From Paenibacillus sp. CC-CFT747 (lineage in GTDB: Bacteria > Bacillota > Bacilli > Paenibacillales > NBRC-103111): 64,000 bases of DNA. The position numbers and the translations under genes are program-made. Below the pieces are notes generated by a model. The model was not told the DNA's origin. It made no database searches and saw only the letters and a list, made by a program, of their open reading frames with translations. Location of the stretch: positions 2,639,501 to 2,703,500 of the forward strand of contig CP106741.1 of the NCBI GenBank assembly GCA_030323305.1. Direction: 5' to 3'. Shown piece after piece: positions 19,222 through 27,640 of this stretch (within the stretch, counting starts at the first letter, position 1; each line of letters starts with the position of its first letter).

Positions 19222-19560
19222 TTGAAAATGGTATTTGTACCTACTTGCCGAGTATGCGTGAAGCTGAATGACATCATGACACACTGCGCGATTTTTGGTC
19301 CAGTTGATCCAGAGCATGTAGACAGTCCGGTCTATGCTCAGGGGTGTGTAAAGTCAGGGGAGTATATACGATGGCTTCATGCGGTACCTAATGAACATAA
19401 TTATATTGATCCTAAGCAAATAGAAGACATGGAATACAGAATTTTCTCTAGCAATAATGAAGATAATTTATTTTCGGCTAATCATAGTATGACCTTGGAA
19501 GAGTGGGCTGAAAAGACCTTCAGCATCAGGAAGGGGCCTTCGGATGAATCTGATCGATGA
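19222..19560 (+). CDS. Unknown small protein, first of SOS-controlled operon
   Basis: 112 residues, not recognised. TTG at 19222 lies 8 nt after GGGGGTG; an ATG at 19228 is an alternative. The N-terminus has a CxxC pair (PTCRVC) and the next part has several aromatic residues (YIRWLHAVPNEHNYID). No membrane segment. It overlaps the next gene by 17 nt and is the first gene after the LexA-controlled promoter. Confidence 0.55.
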   Translation: MKMVFVPTCRVCVKLNDIMTHCAIFGPVDPEHVDSPVYAQGCVKSGEYIRWLHAVPNEHNYIDPKQIEDMEYRIFSSNNEDNLFSANHSMTLEEWAEKTFSIRKGPSDESDR

Positions 19561-20098
19561 TCCCTCAATATACCCAGTGGTGACGACTGACTTAATGGGG
19601 AGTCTATTAAAGGTCCGGACATATGGTTTAGATAAGTACGGTTTTTTCGATTTTGTATTAGAGGATAATTTTGAAAATTATCATGCAATCTTTTGCTCCT
19701 TGATAGAAAGTGTCTTGAGATTATCGTTCGATTACGAAAAAGAATGGTTCCTAAATGGTAGGCTTTTTCATACGGATATCCAAGAAAATACTCTAGCTTA
19801 CATTAAGGATATAGAAGTTACCAGCCAGATTAAAACTTTAACAATCTATCATCCTTCAAGAAATGAACCATTGAGATACCAAAGTCTTGGGCTACAAAAG
19901 CTCTACCAGCATCGGGAGCTTCATGTCCAAGCTAGCATAGCTGATGCATTCGGCCTTTTAGCATATGCCATTTCTGAGGTGCAGAAAGGCTTCATATATG
20001 ATGAGGATTGCATTGTAACCTATGGTGAAAACAGCTTTGGATTTATTCGTGTGGTAGGTCGTAGTGGCCATGATATCTTAAAAATCGAAAGGGTGTAA
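19544..20098 (+). CDS. Unknown protein of the SOS-controlled operon
   Basis: 184 residues, not recognised. A mixed alpha/beta protein without signal peptide or membrane helices. The start ATG at 19544 follows GGAAGGGG inside the preceding gene, so it is translationally coupled. It ends 3 nt before the next start. The role is unknown; position in a compact operon behind a LexA box suggests a mobile-element function such as damage-triggered excision, transfer or stability, but nothing in the sequence proves that. Confidence 0.6.
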   Translation: MNLIDDPSIYPVVTTDLMGSLLKVRTYGLDKYGFFDFVLEDNFENYHAIFCSLIESVLRLSFDYEKEWFLNGRLFHTDIQENTLAYIKDIEVTSQIKTLTIYHPSRNEPLRYQSLGLQKLYQHRELHVQASIADAFGLLAYAISEVQKGFIYDEDCIVTYGENSFGFIRVVGRSGHDILKIERV

Positions 20099-20101
20099 AT
20101 A

Positions 20102-20601
20102 TTGGACATCTGCCCTAGCTGCCAAGATGCTTATATTCATTTTCTTAGCTCGCAGGAGCTTCGCTATAATGGTGGAAAGCTGACGGTTATTGATTTTCCG
20201 GCAACCAAATGCAAATGTATTAGAACTATCAATCTTAATCATGGGGTAATTGCGGAGTTATACAGAGATAGACTTAACACTTTAGGCATTATTGGGGATG
20301 TTTCCATATCATTAAATCTATTATTAGATCAGCATAAACCGGGTGAATTAATTGAATGCATTAAAAAACAGCATGAACTGGCAAAGAAAATCAATTGGTT
20401 AAAAGAGAAGCTTGGCCTTTCTTCGAACGAGGAGCTTTTTACTAAAGCACTAGCATTAATCTTCAGGGCAGTTGAATTAGAGGAGGGGGCCATGCTATTT
20501 ATGCATTAATTGAATCTGACTTGCCTGAGGGAGCCGGTGAAGGAGCACCTAACTTTAATAAGATTGAGTTTAGGGAGCTAGATATTCATGGGATATTGTA
20601 A
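20102..20601 (+). CDS. Cys-rich unknown protein, copy 1 of a paralogous pair (one apparent frameshift)
   Basis: Starts with TTG after AAAGGGTG. The N-terminus resembles a YgiT/MqsA-type zinc finger: ICPSC...LRYNGGKLTVIDFPATKCKC, that is CxxC, a beta stretch and CxC. A helical C-terminal part with WLKEKLGLSSNEELFTKAL follows. The frame breaks near 20486 at a G run; with one more G the protein continues HAIYALIESD and ends at 20601, overlapping the next gene by 14 nt. It aligns along its length with the next gene (same Cys spacing, GDVSIS against GDITIP, LGLSSNEEL against LGFDSTEEL). MqsA-like fingers occur in antitoxins, but no toxin partner is evident. Confidence 0.6.
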
Positions 20602-21067
20602 TGAATGCGGTCAAGAATACTTGGAAATTTTTACCGAGGATTTCCGAGCTTACTCGGGTGGTGTTCTTACGGTAACAGATGTTCTGGTAAGTAAATGTGC
20701 ATGTGATACCTTAGAGACTCTAGAAAATGTTACGATTATTAATTATTTTTTTGGGTTTTTAGAGGAGCAGGGGATGTTAGGTGATATTACAATCCCTTTG
20801 GACAAAATTAAATCTCATTTCGATTTGAACAAAATATTAATATCAATAGCAAACGCAGAAGCGAAGCAAAATGCCAAGCTCCAAGAGCAACTGAGTTGGA
20901 TGAAGGAACAGCTTGGATTTGATTCGACAGAAGAACTAATCTCAAAAGCATTAAGCTTGTTGCATATCGCCATACAATTGGAGGATAGAGGATACACGAT
21001 TAAAGGCTATAAAAAGCTTGGTTTATTTGAGGGGTCCAAGCACTTAATTTTTAAAATAAAGAAATGA
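20588..21067 (+). CDS. Cys-rich unknown protein, copy 2 of a paralogous pair
   Basis: 159 residues, ATG start inside the end of copy 1. Pattern YCNECGQEYLEI...YSGGVLTVTDVLVSKCAC matches copy 1, followed by a leucine-rich middle, GDITIPLDKI, and a C-terminal helix pair with LGFDSTEELISKALSLLHIAIQLED that resembles a ribbon-helix-helix-like dimer module. A basic tail (GYKKLGLFEGSKHLIFKIKK) ends the protein. Tandem duplication is clear; function is not. Possibly a DNA-binding or antitoxin-like pair. Confidence 0.6.
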   Translation: MGYCNECGQEYLEIFTEDFRAYSGGVLTVTDVLVSKCACDTLETLENVTIINYFFGFLEEQGMLGDITIPLDKIKSHFDLNKILISIANAEAKQNAKLQEQLSWMKEQLGFDSTEELISKALSLLHIAIQLEDRGYTIKGYKKLGLFEGSKHLIFKIKK

Positions 21068-21096
21068 TTAAATATAAGCGGAGGTGATGGTACATA

Positions 21097-21285
21097 ATGA
21101 AGCTAACCCCCGAGCAAAGAGAGCGTCTAATTCGGCAATTGGAGAATGCCGGATTCACTATTGGCCCATCTAAAACCAAACTAGATAAAAACTTCTGTGG
21201 GTTTGTAGGTAGTCGGCGAAAACCATTAGTTATAGATTACCCGCCCCTTTACTTTTGCCGAAAGTGCAAATATACTAGGTGTTAA
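21097..21285 (+). CDS. Small unknown protein with C-terminal CxxC-x4-C
   Basis: 62 residues with a good ribosome site (GCGGAGGTGATGG, 21080-21092). The N-terminus is a charged helix (LTPEQRERLIRQLENAGF) and the C-terminus has FCRKCKYTRC, a likely metal-binding knuckle. It closes the SOS-controlled operon. Not recognised. Confidence 0.5.
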   Translation: MKLTPEQRERLIRQLENAGFTIGPSKTKLDKNFCGFVGSRRKPLVIDYPPLYFCRKCKYTRC

Positions 21286-21833
21286 TACGAATCAAACAAA
21301 ATTTTCTTCTGTCATCTCTTTTTTGACGAAGAGCGAGGGTCATTTGACCATTAAAAAGAGTTTGAGAGAATTATTTCTCGGACAACCTAGGGGTAATAAA
21401 TAGTAAATGAGGGCGTTGTATTGTCTTTTTTAGGCAGTCTCAGCGCTTTCAGGCGTGGAGCCGGTGTAGAAGATTTTTTCTTCTGCAGCGGCTTTTTTTG
21501 TTTTACTAATACCAGACGTTGTCGGGGAGTGGGGACAGCGTCGACCCAAGCTAACGGAAGAAAAGCGGGGGTTAACAAAAGGCCATATTGGCAAATCACT
21601 TTGGCTGAAGCCTAGCCGCCAGATTGTCTGGTAAAAGTGACGGCACCGATCCAAGGGATCACGCTCATATGAGCGAATGTGCTAATCATGCTCAACGTCG
21701 AAGCTAAATATAGACAGAATGCAAATGACTTGATTTCACAGGATATTTCCGCATAAAAGGCTGATTTATCCGTAAAGATGGCCCGTTTTGCAGACGGGGT
21801 ACGTATGTCCACTTTTGAAGGAGGGTAATTTCT
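21286..21833. other. Non-coding stretch before the second recombinase
   Basis: About 550 nt with no supported gene. A GC-rich patch at 21430-21610 stands out from the AT-rich surroundings and may be inserted DNA; open frames there have no start signals. A ribosome site GAAGGAGGG at 21819 belongs to the next gene. Confidence 0.45.
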
Positions 21834-22821
21834 ATGGGCACAAGAGGCTGGATCCGTACTGACGAGGAGCTTAAAGAATTTACAATGCACTGTGAAGAGG
21901 TTCTCAGCAAAGGAAGCTACCGTAATCTGATGCTGCAGTTAAATAAACTGGCACGTCATAGTAAGGGGGCTGGGCTTACCACACAGAGGCAGTATTACCA
22001 CCACATGGATTTGTTTCTTCGATTCATTGCTGATGAATTCGGTATACGCAATCTAGCCAACATTTCAGGCAAGCATGTAGCTGCTTATGTCGAGGACAGA
22101 CAACTGGAGGGCAAGTCGAGCTGCCACCGTTAAAAACGATTTGAGCGCGGTACGCTATTTTCACGATCAATTGCCCGATCAAAGAAATCGCCTTCCAAGC
22201 AACCAAGAGTTGTGGACAAAATACGGATTATCACTAGACCGAAGGACGTTTGGGAAAATAAATCGCAGATGGACTTGGGAAGAGGTTGACCTGATGATTC
22301 AACGTGCTTTGCGTAGAGGACGTACTGACATAGCAATGATGATTCAACTAGGGGTTCGGTTGGGGCTTCGGATCCATGAAGTAGTCCGATTAAGCAGAGG
22401 TGATGTCGAGCGTGCGATGAGGGGTAATGAGCTAACAGTAAAAGGGAAAGGAGGACTTATACGACAAGTTCCTTTCGGAAATGAAATGATTGCTCTGCTT
22501 AAAAGTCTCATTGCCGAGGTGCCGAGGGGGCATAAAGTGTTCGTGCCAATTGATAGTAAGGCACATGAGGTTATCCGTTCTGTACAGGCTTTTATCATAC
22601 AGCATCGAGATCGAGTCGAGGTAAAAGGAAGTCGCCCTGCTGGTGTAACATTGACCTATCATGGGCTTCGACACCTCTACGCATATGAACGCTACAAGGA
22701 ATTTCTAAGCCAAGGCTTCTCAGAATCAACGGCAAAAATAAAAGTCGCACATTTAATAGGGCACTCCAGGGAAGATGTAACAAGAATTTATCTTGCTGAA
22801 GGAGAGAAAGAAAATGGATGA
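21834..22821 (+). CDS. Second tyrosine recombinase, XerC/D-like (one apparent frameshift)
   Basis: A DNA breaking-rejoining enzyme of about 328 residues. A SAM-like core-binding domain covers the first ~110 residues (TTQRQYYHHMDLFLRFIADEFGI). The catalytic domain has Arg in LGLRIHEVVRL, Lys in VKGKGGLIRQVP, H-x-x-R in YHGLRHLYA, His in LIGHSREDVT and the Tyr in RIYLAEGE. The frame breaks near 22110 in the run GGAGGGCAAGTCGAGC; the second part otherwise starts only at 22087. Unlike the minus-strand integrase it has no arm-binding domain and no excisionase. It may be a helper recombinase, a resolvase of dimers or a relic of another element. Confidence 0.8.
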
Positions 22822-23221
22822 GACGGAAAAATTGAGAGAGCAGGTTAGTATGCTAGAGCAGCGGATTAAGGCATTACAGGAAAGTATCGGGCAATGGAGG
22901 CGTAAGGCTCAAGGGGCAAAGGTGAATTTTTCCTTCGTCAGCGAACGCCATGAGAACGGGAGGCATTTTATCTCGATCTCACTGCCTGTTATTCCTGCCG
23001 ATTTAACCATTCATGAAGTCTTGCGGTTTATTCGACAGTCAGTCATTCCCAAATACTTTCCTTACCGTTACGGGAGTGTGTATACGAGCAAAAGGTTCAA
23101 TGGCTGGGTCGTTACCCTTTGGAAGGAAGACCGAAGCGTGGATATGAGTTATATTCCTTGTGTAGATTCGCTCGAACATGGCTCTAAAGATCAGTGTGAG
23201 GAGGATGATTTATTTAGTTGA
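22814..23221 (+). CDS. Unknown protein with N-terminal coiled coil
   Basis: 135 residues from the ATG at 22814, which overlaps the recombinase stop by 8 nt and has GAAGGAGAG upstream. Residues ~1-40 form a heptad coiled coil (TEKLREQVSMLEQRIKALQES). The rest is a beta-rich domain with YRYGSVYTSKRFNGWVVTLWKED. No catalytic motif recognised. Overlap with the recombinase gene suggests a partner protein. Confidence 0.6.
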   Translation: MDETEKLREQVSMLEQRIKALQESIGQWRRKAQGAKVNFSFVSERHENGRHFISISLPVIPADLTIHEVLRFIRQSVIPKYFPYRYGSVYTSKRFNGWVVTLWKEDRSVDMSYIPCVDSLEHGSKDQCEEDDLFS

Positions 23222-23376
23222 AGGCAGTAGGAAAGGTTATAACGAGCTATTTTTGAAACAGCTGTTTTTTCGGAAGGTGGTTTAAATAGAACTTCTTGCC
23301 GCCCTCGTCTTTTTTCCATAATCTCATTATGCGAAACGTCCTTCAAAACCGTAACCTTTAGTTCGTAATTAGTCAT
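23191..23376 (-). CDS. Small ORF, related to the one at 25280
   Basis: 61 residues, beginning MTNYELKVTVLKDVS and continuing with HNEIMEKRRGRQEVLF and later SEKTA. The small minus-strand ORF at 25280-25452 shows the same skeleton: MTN, VT-x-L-x-D-(V/L)-S, E-(I/L)-x-x-KRR and a later (S/A)EK(T/S)A. Conservation between two copies 2 kb apart on the same strand supports coding. Its end overlaps the plus-strand gene by 30 nt. Function unknown. Confidence 0.4.
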   Translation of the reverse strand: MTNYELKVTVLKDVSHNEIMEKRRGRQEVLFKPPSEKTAVSKIARYNLSYCLQLNKSSSSH

Positions 23377-23662
23377 AATAGACCCGGTACTTTAAGGTCC
23401 ATATGAGCTACATGATGGGATTGAAATTTCCCCATCTTGATCAGCAACAGTATCGACATGATCATGCTGCTGGTTACCGAATGGCAAGCCTGGCGCTGGA
23501 GAAACTGATCTCGTTGTCCCCCTGTATGCCATTCATTTTTAGGACGAAAAAGAGAATGCTTCGTACTCCGGCATTTGTCGACTTTATCCTGTAAAGAAGA
23601 ATGGTATAGATGCCGATATATATAAAATGTAATAATATTAATCTATAAGGGAGTCGAAAGTT

Positions 23663-24661
23663 TTGCCGAAGTCTAAGTTATGGAAAGTTTTGGGTTGGAT
23701 TTTTATCCCGTACTTTATGATCCTTTTTACCTGGAAAAGGTTAGGTAACGTAGTCCGTATTCTAGGCGCAGCATGGGCAGTCATTGCGCTATTAATGGTA
23801 ATAGGCGCGTACGCAGGCGATGATAAGCAACTAGCATCGCCCACTAGCACAAGCCCTGCACCATCGGTAGTACCTACTGCTAGTCCGGTCGCCACCGCAG
23901 CCGCTACAACAGCTCCAAGCCCGTTCGCAAGCGTCACACCAAGTCAGACGGCAAGCCCGGCCGTAAACGATACAAAGCTCATCGACGTTAAAATCGTTAA
24001 GGTAACGGACGGCGACACGATGGACGTCTCTTTCGGTGGTAAAACGGAATCTGTCCGTTTACTTCTTGTTGATACGCCGGAAACGGTTCACCCTGACAAG
24101 CCAGTACAGCCGTTCGGTCCCGAAGCGTCGCAATTTGCGAAAGATACGCTTACAGGAAAAGACGTTAAAATGGAAATTGACGTAAGTGAACGTGATAAGT
24201 ATGGCCGCCTACTTGCTTACCTTTATGTTGGGGACCACATGTTCAATGAAATGCTACTCGAAAAAGGCTTGGCACGCGTAGCTTACATTATTCCGCCAAA
24301 TGTTAAATACGTAGACCAGTTCCGAGCGATTGAGAAGAAAGCGCAACTTGCAGGGGTGGGAATTTGGTCGATCGAGAACTATGCGCAAGAGGATGGTTTT
24401 CACGAAGAAATTACGCAGCCTGCGAAGACGGCGACTCCAACCATAAAACCGACGCCGGCGCCGACAAAAAAGCCGGCCACTGCCGAAAAGTCTACGAATG
24501 CAGGCTGCAGTAATCCGACAATAAAAGGTAATTTGAGTAGCAGCGGTGAAAAAATTTATCATGTACCCGGCGGACAATCCTACGAAAAAACTGACGCCGA
24601 GCAAATGTTCTGTACAAAGGAAGAGGCGGAAAAAGCGGGATTCAGAGCTTCAAAACGATAA
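23663..24661 (+). CDS. Membrane-anchored thermonuclease (SNase) with C-terminal sunset-type domain
   Basis: A 332-residue micrococcal-nuclease-family protein. A TTG start follows AAGGGAG. A hydrophobic region at residues ~5-55 likely anchors it outside the cell; a Ser/Pro/Thr linker follows. The SNase domain (~108-255) carries VTDGDTM, VRLLLVDTPET with the catalytic Arg, Asp and Glu, and ERDKYGRLLAYLYV with the second Arg. A second Pro/Lys linker (TPTIKPTPAPTKKP) leads to the last ~50 residues, CSNPTIKGNLSSSGEKIYHVP...FCTKEEAEKAGFRASK, the pattern of the sunset domain often attached to secreted nucleases. It degrades DNA/RNA with Ca2+. In a mobile element it may scavenge or protect against incoming DNA. 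Confidence 0.9.
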   Translation: MPKSKLWKVLGWIFIPYFMILFTWKRLGNVVRILGAAWAVIALLMVIGAYAGDDKQLASPTSTSPAPSVVPTASPVATAAATTAPSPFASVTPSQTASPAVNDTKLIDVKIVKVTDGDTMDVSFGGKTESVRLLLVDTPETVHPDKPVQPFGPEASQFAKDTLTGKDVKMEIDVSERDKYGRLLAYLYVGDHMFNEMLLEKGLARVAYIIPPNVKYVDQFRAIEKKAQLAGVGIWSIENYAQEDGFHEEITQPAKTATPTIKPTPAPTKKPATAEKSTNAGCSNPTIKGNLSSSGEKIYHVPGGQSYEKTDAEQMFCTKEEAEKAGFRASKR

Positions 24662-24670
24662 TAAAAAGAT

Positions 24671-24712
24671 AACGCCAGCTTACCGGAAGATTCCGTCAGG
24701 CTGGCGTTTTTC
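24671..24712. terminator. Bidirectional terminator between the nuclease and the facing small gene
   Basis: AACGCCAGC (24671-24679) pairs with GCTGGCGTT (24700-24708); the inner CCGGAA/TTCCG extends the stem. T4 follows on the plus strand and an A-rich stretch precedes for the other direction. Confidence 0.85.
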
Positions 24713-24916
24713 TTATTCCTCGATATGAAATTCGTTCGATATTCCTATCGTGTAAAGCGTACCGTTTACCTTAACGGAAAAGTCCGAAAGCCGTTCGATC
24801 GGTCCGTGATCAACCTGCGTTAAACTGTCGTCGTCCTTGCGTTCATAGACGGTGATTTTGATTCCGGTAAGTTTAGCGGCCACAAAATCAGCGCGTGTGA
24901 CAAGCGGCTTATTCAC
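24713..24916 (-). CDS. Unknown 67-residue protein
   Basis: A short protein facing the thermonuclease gene and sharing its terminator. ATG start with AAGGAGATATCAG upstream on the minus strand. Beta-rich composition, with LTGIKITVYERKDDDS and SDFSVKVNGTLYTIGISNEF. No membrane helix or cofactor motif. Not recognised. Confidence 0.55.
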   Translation of the reverse strand: MNKPLVTRADFVAAKLTGIKITVYERKDDDSLTQVDHGPIERLSDFSVKVNGTLYTIGISNEFHIEE

Positions 24917-25806
24917 GTGACTGATATCTCCTTATTTGAGAGAAATAACGAATAAGTATTGGCTTAAAAGCCTTCTATCAAGAGCAGTTAGACTTTAGGA
25001 TGGTCCCCGGAGAGGTTTTATTATGATTTTGAGTGAGTTGTGGCAAGCATACGAGTATATGAAGCCAATCCAAGGTTTAAGCCAGAATGATTTTGATAGC
25101 GAAGGTATACGCTTTGTCTCTTAAGATTCTGATTAAAGAACTGGGGATCTTGATATCACAAAAATTGACGGTGTCCTAAAAGTAATGAAAGTGACTTGGA
25201 TACCCTCTTTTTCATTGGACAACAAAAGGTTCCTTGGTAATTTGGAAGTACCACCCACCATTAAAAAAGGAGGATAGAATTATTTTGCTTTGTGAGAAAT
25301 CAGGAGCAAAAGATCTTCAAGAGCTTTTTCGGCAGCGGCTGATTTTTCGGCTAGTTGGTCTAGAATAATTTTTCTAGCATCTCTACGTTTTTTGATAAGT
25401 TCTTTTTGTGAAAGGTCATTTAAAGACGTAACTGCGGAGGGAAATTAGTCAACAGGTGCACTCCTTTCAAGATTCTGGCTCTACTACTGGATCACTTGTA
25501 ATACTCGGATGCTAAGTGTTTTGGAACTGATTTTTCCCATCCAGAGGCTATAATCAGGTTACCACAGCATGCTACTTTAACAAAATGTTTAACTTTTTTA
25601 TGGCCTCTTAAAATTAAGAAGCAAGCCTCGCTCCTGACCTTTTTCTATTTATTACTTTTTAAAATAGAATGTGGTCCCTTAGGTGTTTCGCGCTTAACGT
25701 ATCCATATTGAGTATCACCGACTACCTCACTGCTGATAATTATAAGTGTGAGTATTGGTAAGAAATTGAGTCTCAAGCTAAGGGAACTTACGAGGTTGGA
25801 GGTAAG
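24917..25806. other. Long gene-poor stretch
   Basis: About 890 nt. A 34-codon plus-strand frame at 25023-25124 (starting MILSELWQAYEYMKPIQGLS) resembles the beginning of a tyrosine-recombinase core-binding domain and may be a remnant. A small minus-strand ORF at 25280-25452 is listed separately. The rest shows nothing recognisable. Confidence 0.45.
25280..25452 (-). CDS. Small charged ORF related to 23191-23376 (one apparent frameshift)
   Basis: About 57 residues: (M)TNF...VTSLNDLSQKELIKKRRDARKII, then QLAEKSAAAEKALEDL and a final LLISHKAK. TTG at 25450-25452 (minus strand) and one base lost in the C run near 25436 are needed to read it through. It shares its skeleton with the 23191 ORF. Helical, likely a small DNA-binding or antitoxin-like protein; this is only inference. 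Confidence 0.35.
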
Positions 25807-26100
25807 GTGGCCCCAACCGCAGAAACGGAGTGTGTGGGGAACGCTATGGAAATTATGCTTCTAAATAAGACTGAGATAACCAAAGTATTCCGAATTAATT
25901 ACATAGACGAAGAAGTCATTTTATGTGTGCGAGAGGTAACCACTAGGCCAGAAATGCAAGTTGATTATGTGGTACATCGAGGTATCAAGCATAATAGATG
26001 GAATGGTAGCTTTATGTATTTTCTAGGGCAATGCTTGGGTCGGCGCTTTGAAGAAAGCAAAAAAGATTTTTTAAGCAGGCTGTATAAAAATTGTAGCTAA
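25807..26100 (+). CDS. Unknown protein
   Basis: Up to 97 residues from GTG at 25807 (after GGAGGTAAG) or 84 from the ATG at 25846. Mixed composition, with VFRINYIDEEVILCVREVT and a basic C-terminus (GRRFEESKKDFLSRLYKN). No domain recognised. Confidence 0.45.
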   Translation: MAPTAETECVGNAMEIMLLNKTEITKVFRINYIDEEVILCVREVTTRPEMQVDYVVHRGIKHNRWNGSFMYFLGQCLGRRFEESKKDFLSRLYKNCS

Positions 26101-26705
26101 GATCAACATGTGAGTGAAGTGACTAAATGCGTGTGGGACACCGCTAGCTAAAATAAGCTCAGGAAAGGTTCTTTCTCACTGAAGGGTGCTTGCTTGTAAA
26201 TTAAGTAGGATATATTGAAGAAGTGAACGATGACACCATCAAGCAACAGGAATAATATCTGTTGATTGGCGGTGCTTTTTTTATTTGCGAGTCTACAAAT
26301 ATTCAAGCTTATTTTTATTTTAGGTACCACGAAGTGCTAGTACTCTTTGGTCCTGGCTGGGTTTTGCTAAGCTTATCTTACCCCTCATTTATTCGATCTT
26401 TATAGGTACTATTACTTACACATTATTTTGACAAAAAGGATTAATGTACCTATTTTTGACCTAAATTTTTCCTGGGACATAAAACTTTAGGAGGAAGTTG
26501 TCGATATAAGTAGAATATATTACCTATAAACCAAGTGCATAGCTTACTACATTCTAGAAGTCAGGTGAACCGAGGAATACTTTTAAAAAAAGACACGTAT
26601 AACCACTAATAGGGTAAACGTGTCTTTTTTGTTTCTAGCCAAATAAGGTGCACTTATGACTTCGTTTAAATATTAAGAATATATATAAAGGACGGCATTA
26701 CGCTC
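26101..26705. other. Gene-free stretch before the large cluster
   Basis: About 600 nt of AT-rich sequence without a supported gene. It carries a strong terminator at 26585-26630 and ends with AAGGACGG (26687-26694) as ribosome site of the first cluster gene. A clear -35/-10 pair for the cluster is not obvious; TATATA at 26680 could be a -10. Confidence 0.5.
26585..26630 (+). terminator. Terminator insulating the large cluster
   Basis: A 13-bp stem of A-run plus AGACACGT (26586-26598) with ACGTGTCT plus T-run (26618-26630) and a 19-nt loop. It stops upstream transcription just before the 26706 gene. Confidence 0.8.
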
Positions 26706-27617
26706 ATGGAAAAAGATACAGTTCAGTTGGGTGACCGATTACAAGGAACCGTGTACCACCACCGCGGCTTTAAGGTACGAATTAAAGGATTTGAACAGTG
26801 GACCTGTTCCATTACCCTAGAAAAAGACGAGCAGGCACCCTTGGAAGGCGAAGAAAGGGCTGTATGGGTAACAGGATTGACATTATCCACTCGTACAATG
26901 CATGTAAGCTTATCAGATTATGGATTGGACACTCCCTCAATAGGGGTATTGCAGAATTATAAAGAAGCCTTGCAGTTGCTTTTAATGCTTTTAAAGATGC
27001 AATCCTATAATGAGGCTTTAAACCAACAAATTTTTGATCGGAATAAATTATTAATAGTAAAAAAAATATTTCTAACTTGTGCGAGAAGAAATACTACGTA
27101 CTGGATTTGGAGCTATAACATGTTTGGCTTCGAGGATACACAAGAGTTAAATAAACTACATCTATGGTTAGATGAATATCTTGGTGCATTTCAGGAGTAC
27201 CTCGAGGGAGGGATTTCACTCTCTGTTTTTAATAGTCGATATAATGCATTAATGAACCGTTTGAAAAAACAAGGATTTGAAGCAAGGGTCCAAAATGCAT
27301 ATGCTAGAGCTTCAGAAACGCTTGAGGAAAAATTAAAGGAATCCAGCCCGCATTATACAGAGCTAAATGCACTCAGGTTAAGGCTCGAGCAAGAAAGTAT
27401 TACGCAGGATTTGATGATTGAAAAGAGCATAGATGAGGATGGTACTGCAGACGTAGAGGCTAATGCACTAAGGCCTTCTCAGCAACAAAATTCCGTGATG
27501 GCGAATCTGTCCATAGAATTGCTTCCGTCCAATACACCGACCGAGAAGACGGAATGGAACGAGATAATCGATTTAGGCGAGGTCTTTTCATATTATTCGC
27601 AGGCGCGTCTGAAGTAG
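26706..27617 (+). CDS. Cluster gene 1: unknown protein with beta-rich N-terminus
   Basis: 303 residues, not recognised. The first ~75 residues alternate beta strands and glycines (LGDRLQGTVYHHRGFKVRIKGF...TGLTLSTRTMHVSLSDYG) in the manner of an OB/S1-like fold; this is an inference. The rest is helical and acidic, with LNALRLRLEQESIT and a low-complexity region before SIELLPSNTP. It is the first gene of the long cluster, 24 nt before the CoiA-like gene, so it is probably a nucleic-acid binding subunit or loader. Confidence 0.65.
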   Translation: MEKDTVQLGDRLQGTVYHHRGFKVRIKGFEQWTCSITLEKDEQAPLEGEERAVWVTGLTLSTRTMHVSLSDYGLDTPSIGVLQNYKEALQLLLMLLKMQSYNEALNQQIFDRNKLLIVKKIFLTCARRNTTYWIWSYNMFGFEDTQELNKLHLWLDEYLGAFQEYLEGGISLSVFNSRYNALMNRLKKQGFEARVQNAYARASETLEEKLKESSPHYTELNALRLRLEQESITQDLMIEKSIDEDGTADVEANALRPSQQQNSVMANLSIELLPSNTPTEKTEWNEIIDLGEVFSYYSQARLK

Positions 27618-27640
27618 GTGCGTAGAAAGGTAGTGCGCTA

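Noticed and set aside
18963..19271. 102-codon plus-strand frame in the control region
   Set aside because: No ribosome site, crosses promoter and LexA box, random composition.
21421..21615. Small frames in the GC-richer patch before the second recombinase
   Set aside because: Overlapping frames on both strands, none with a start signal or family pattern.
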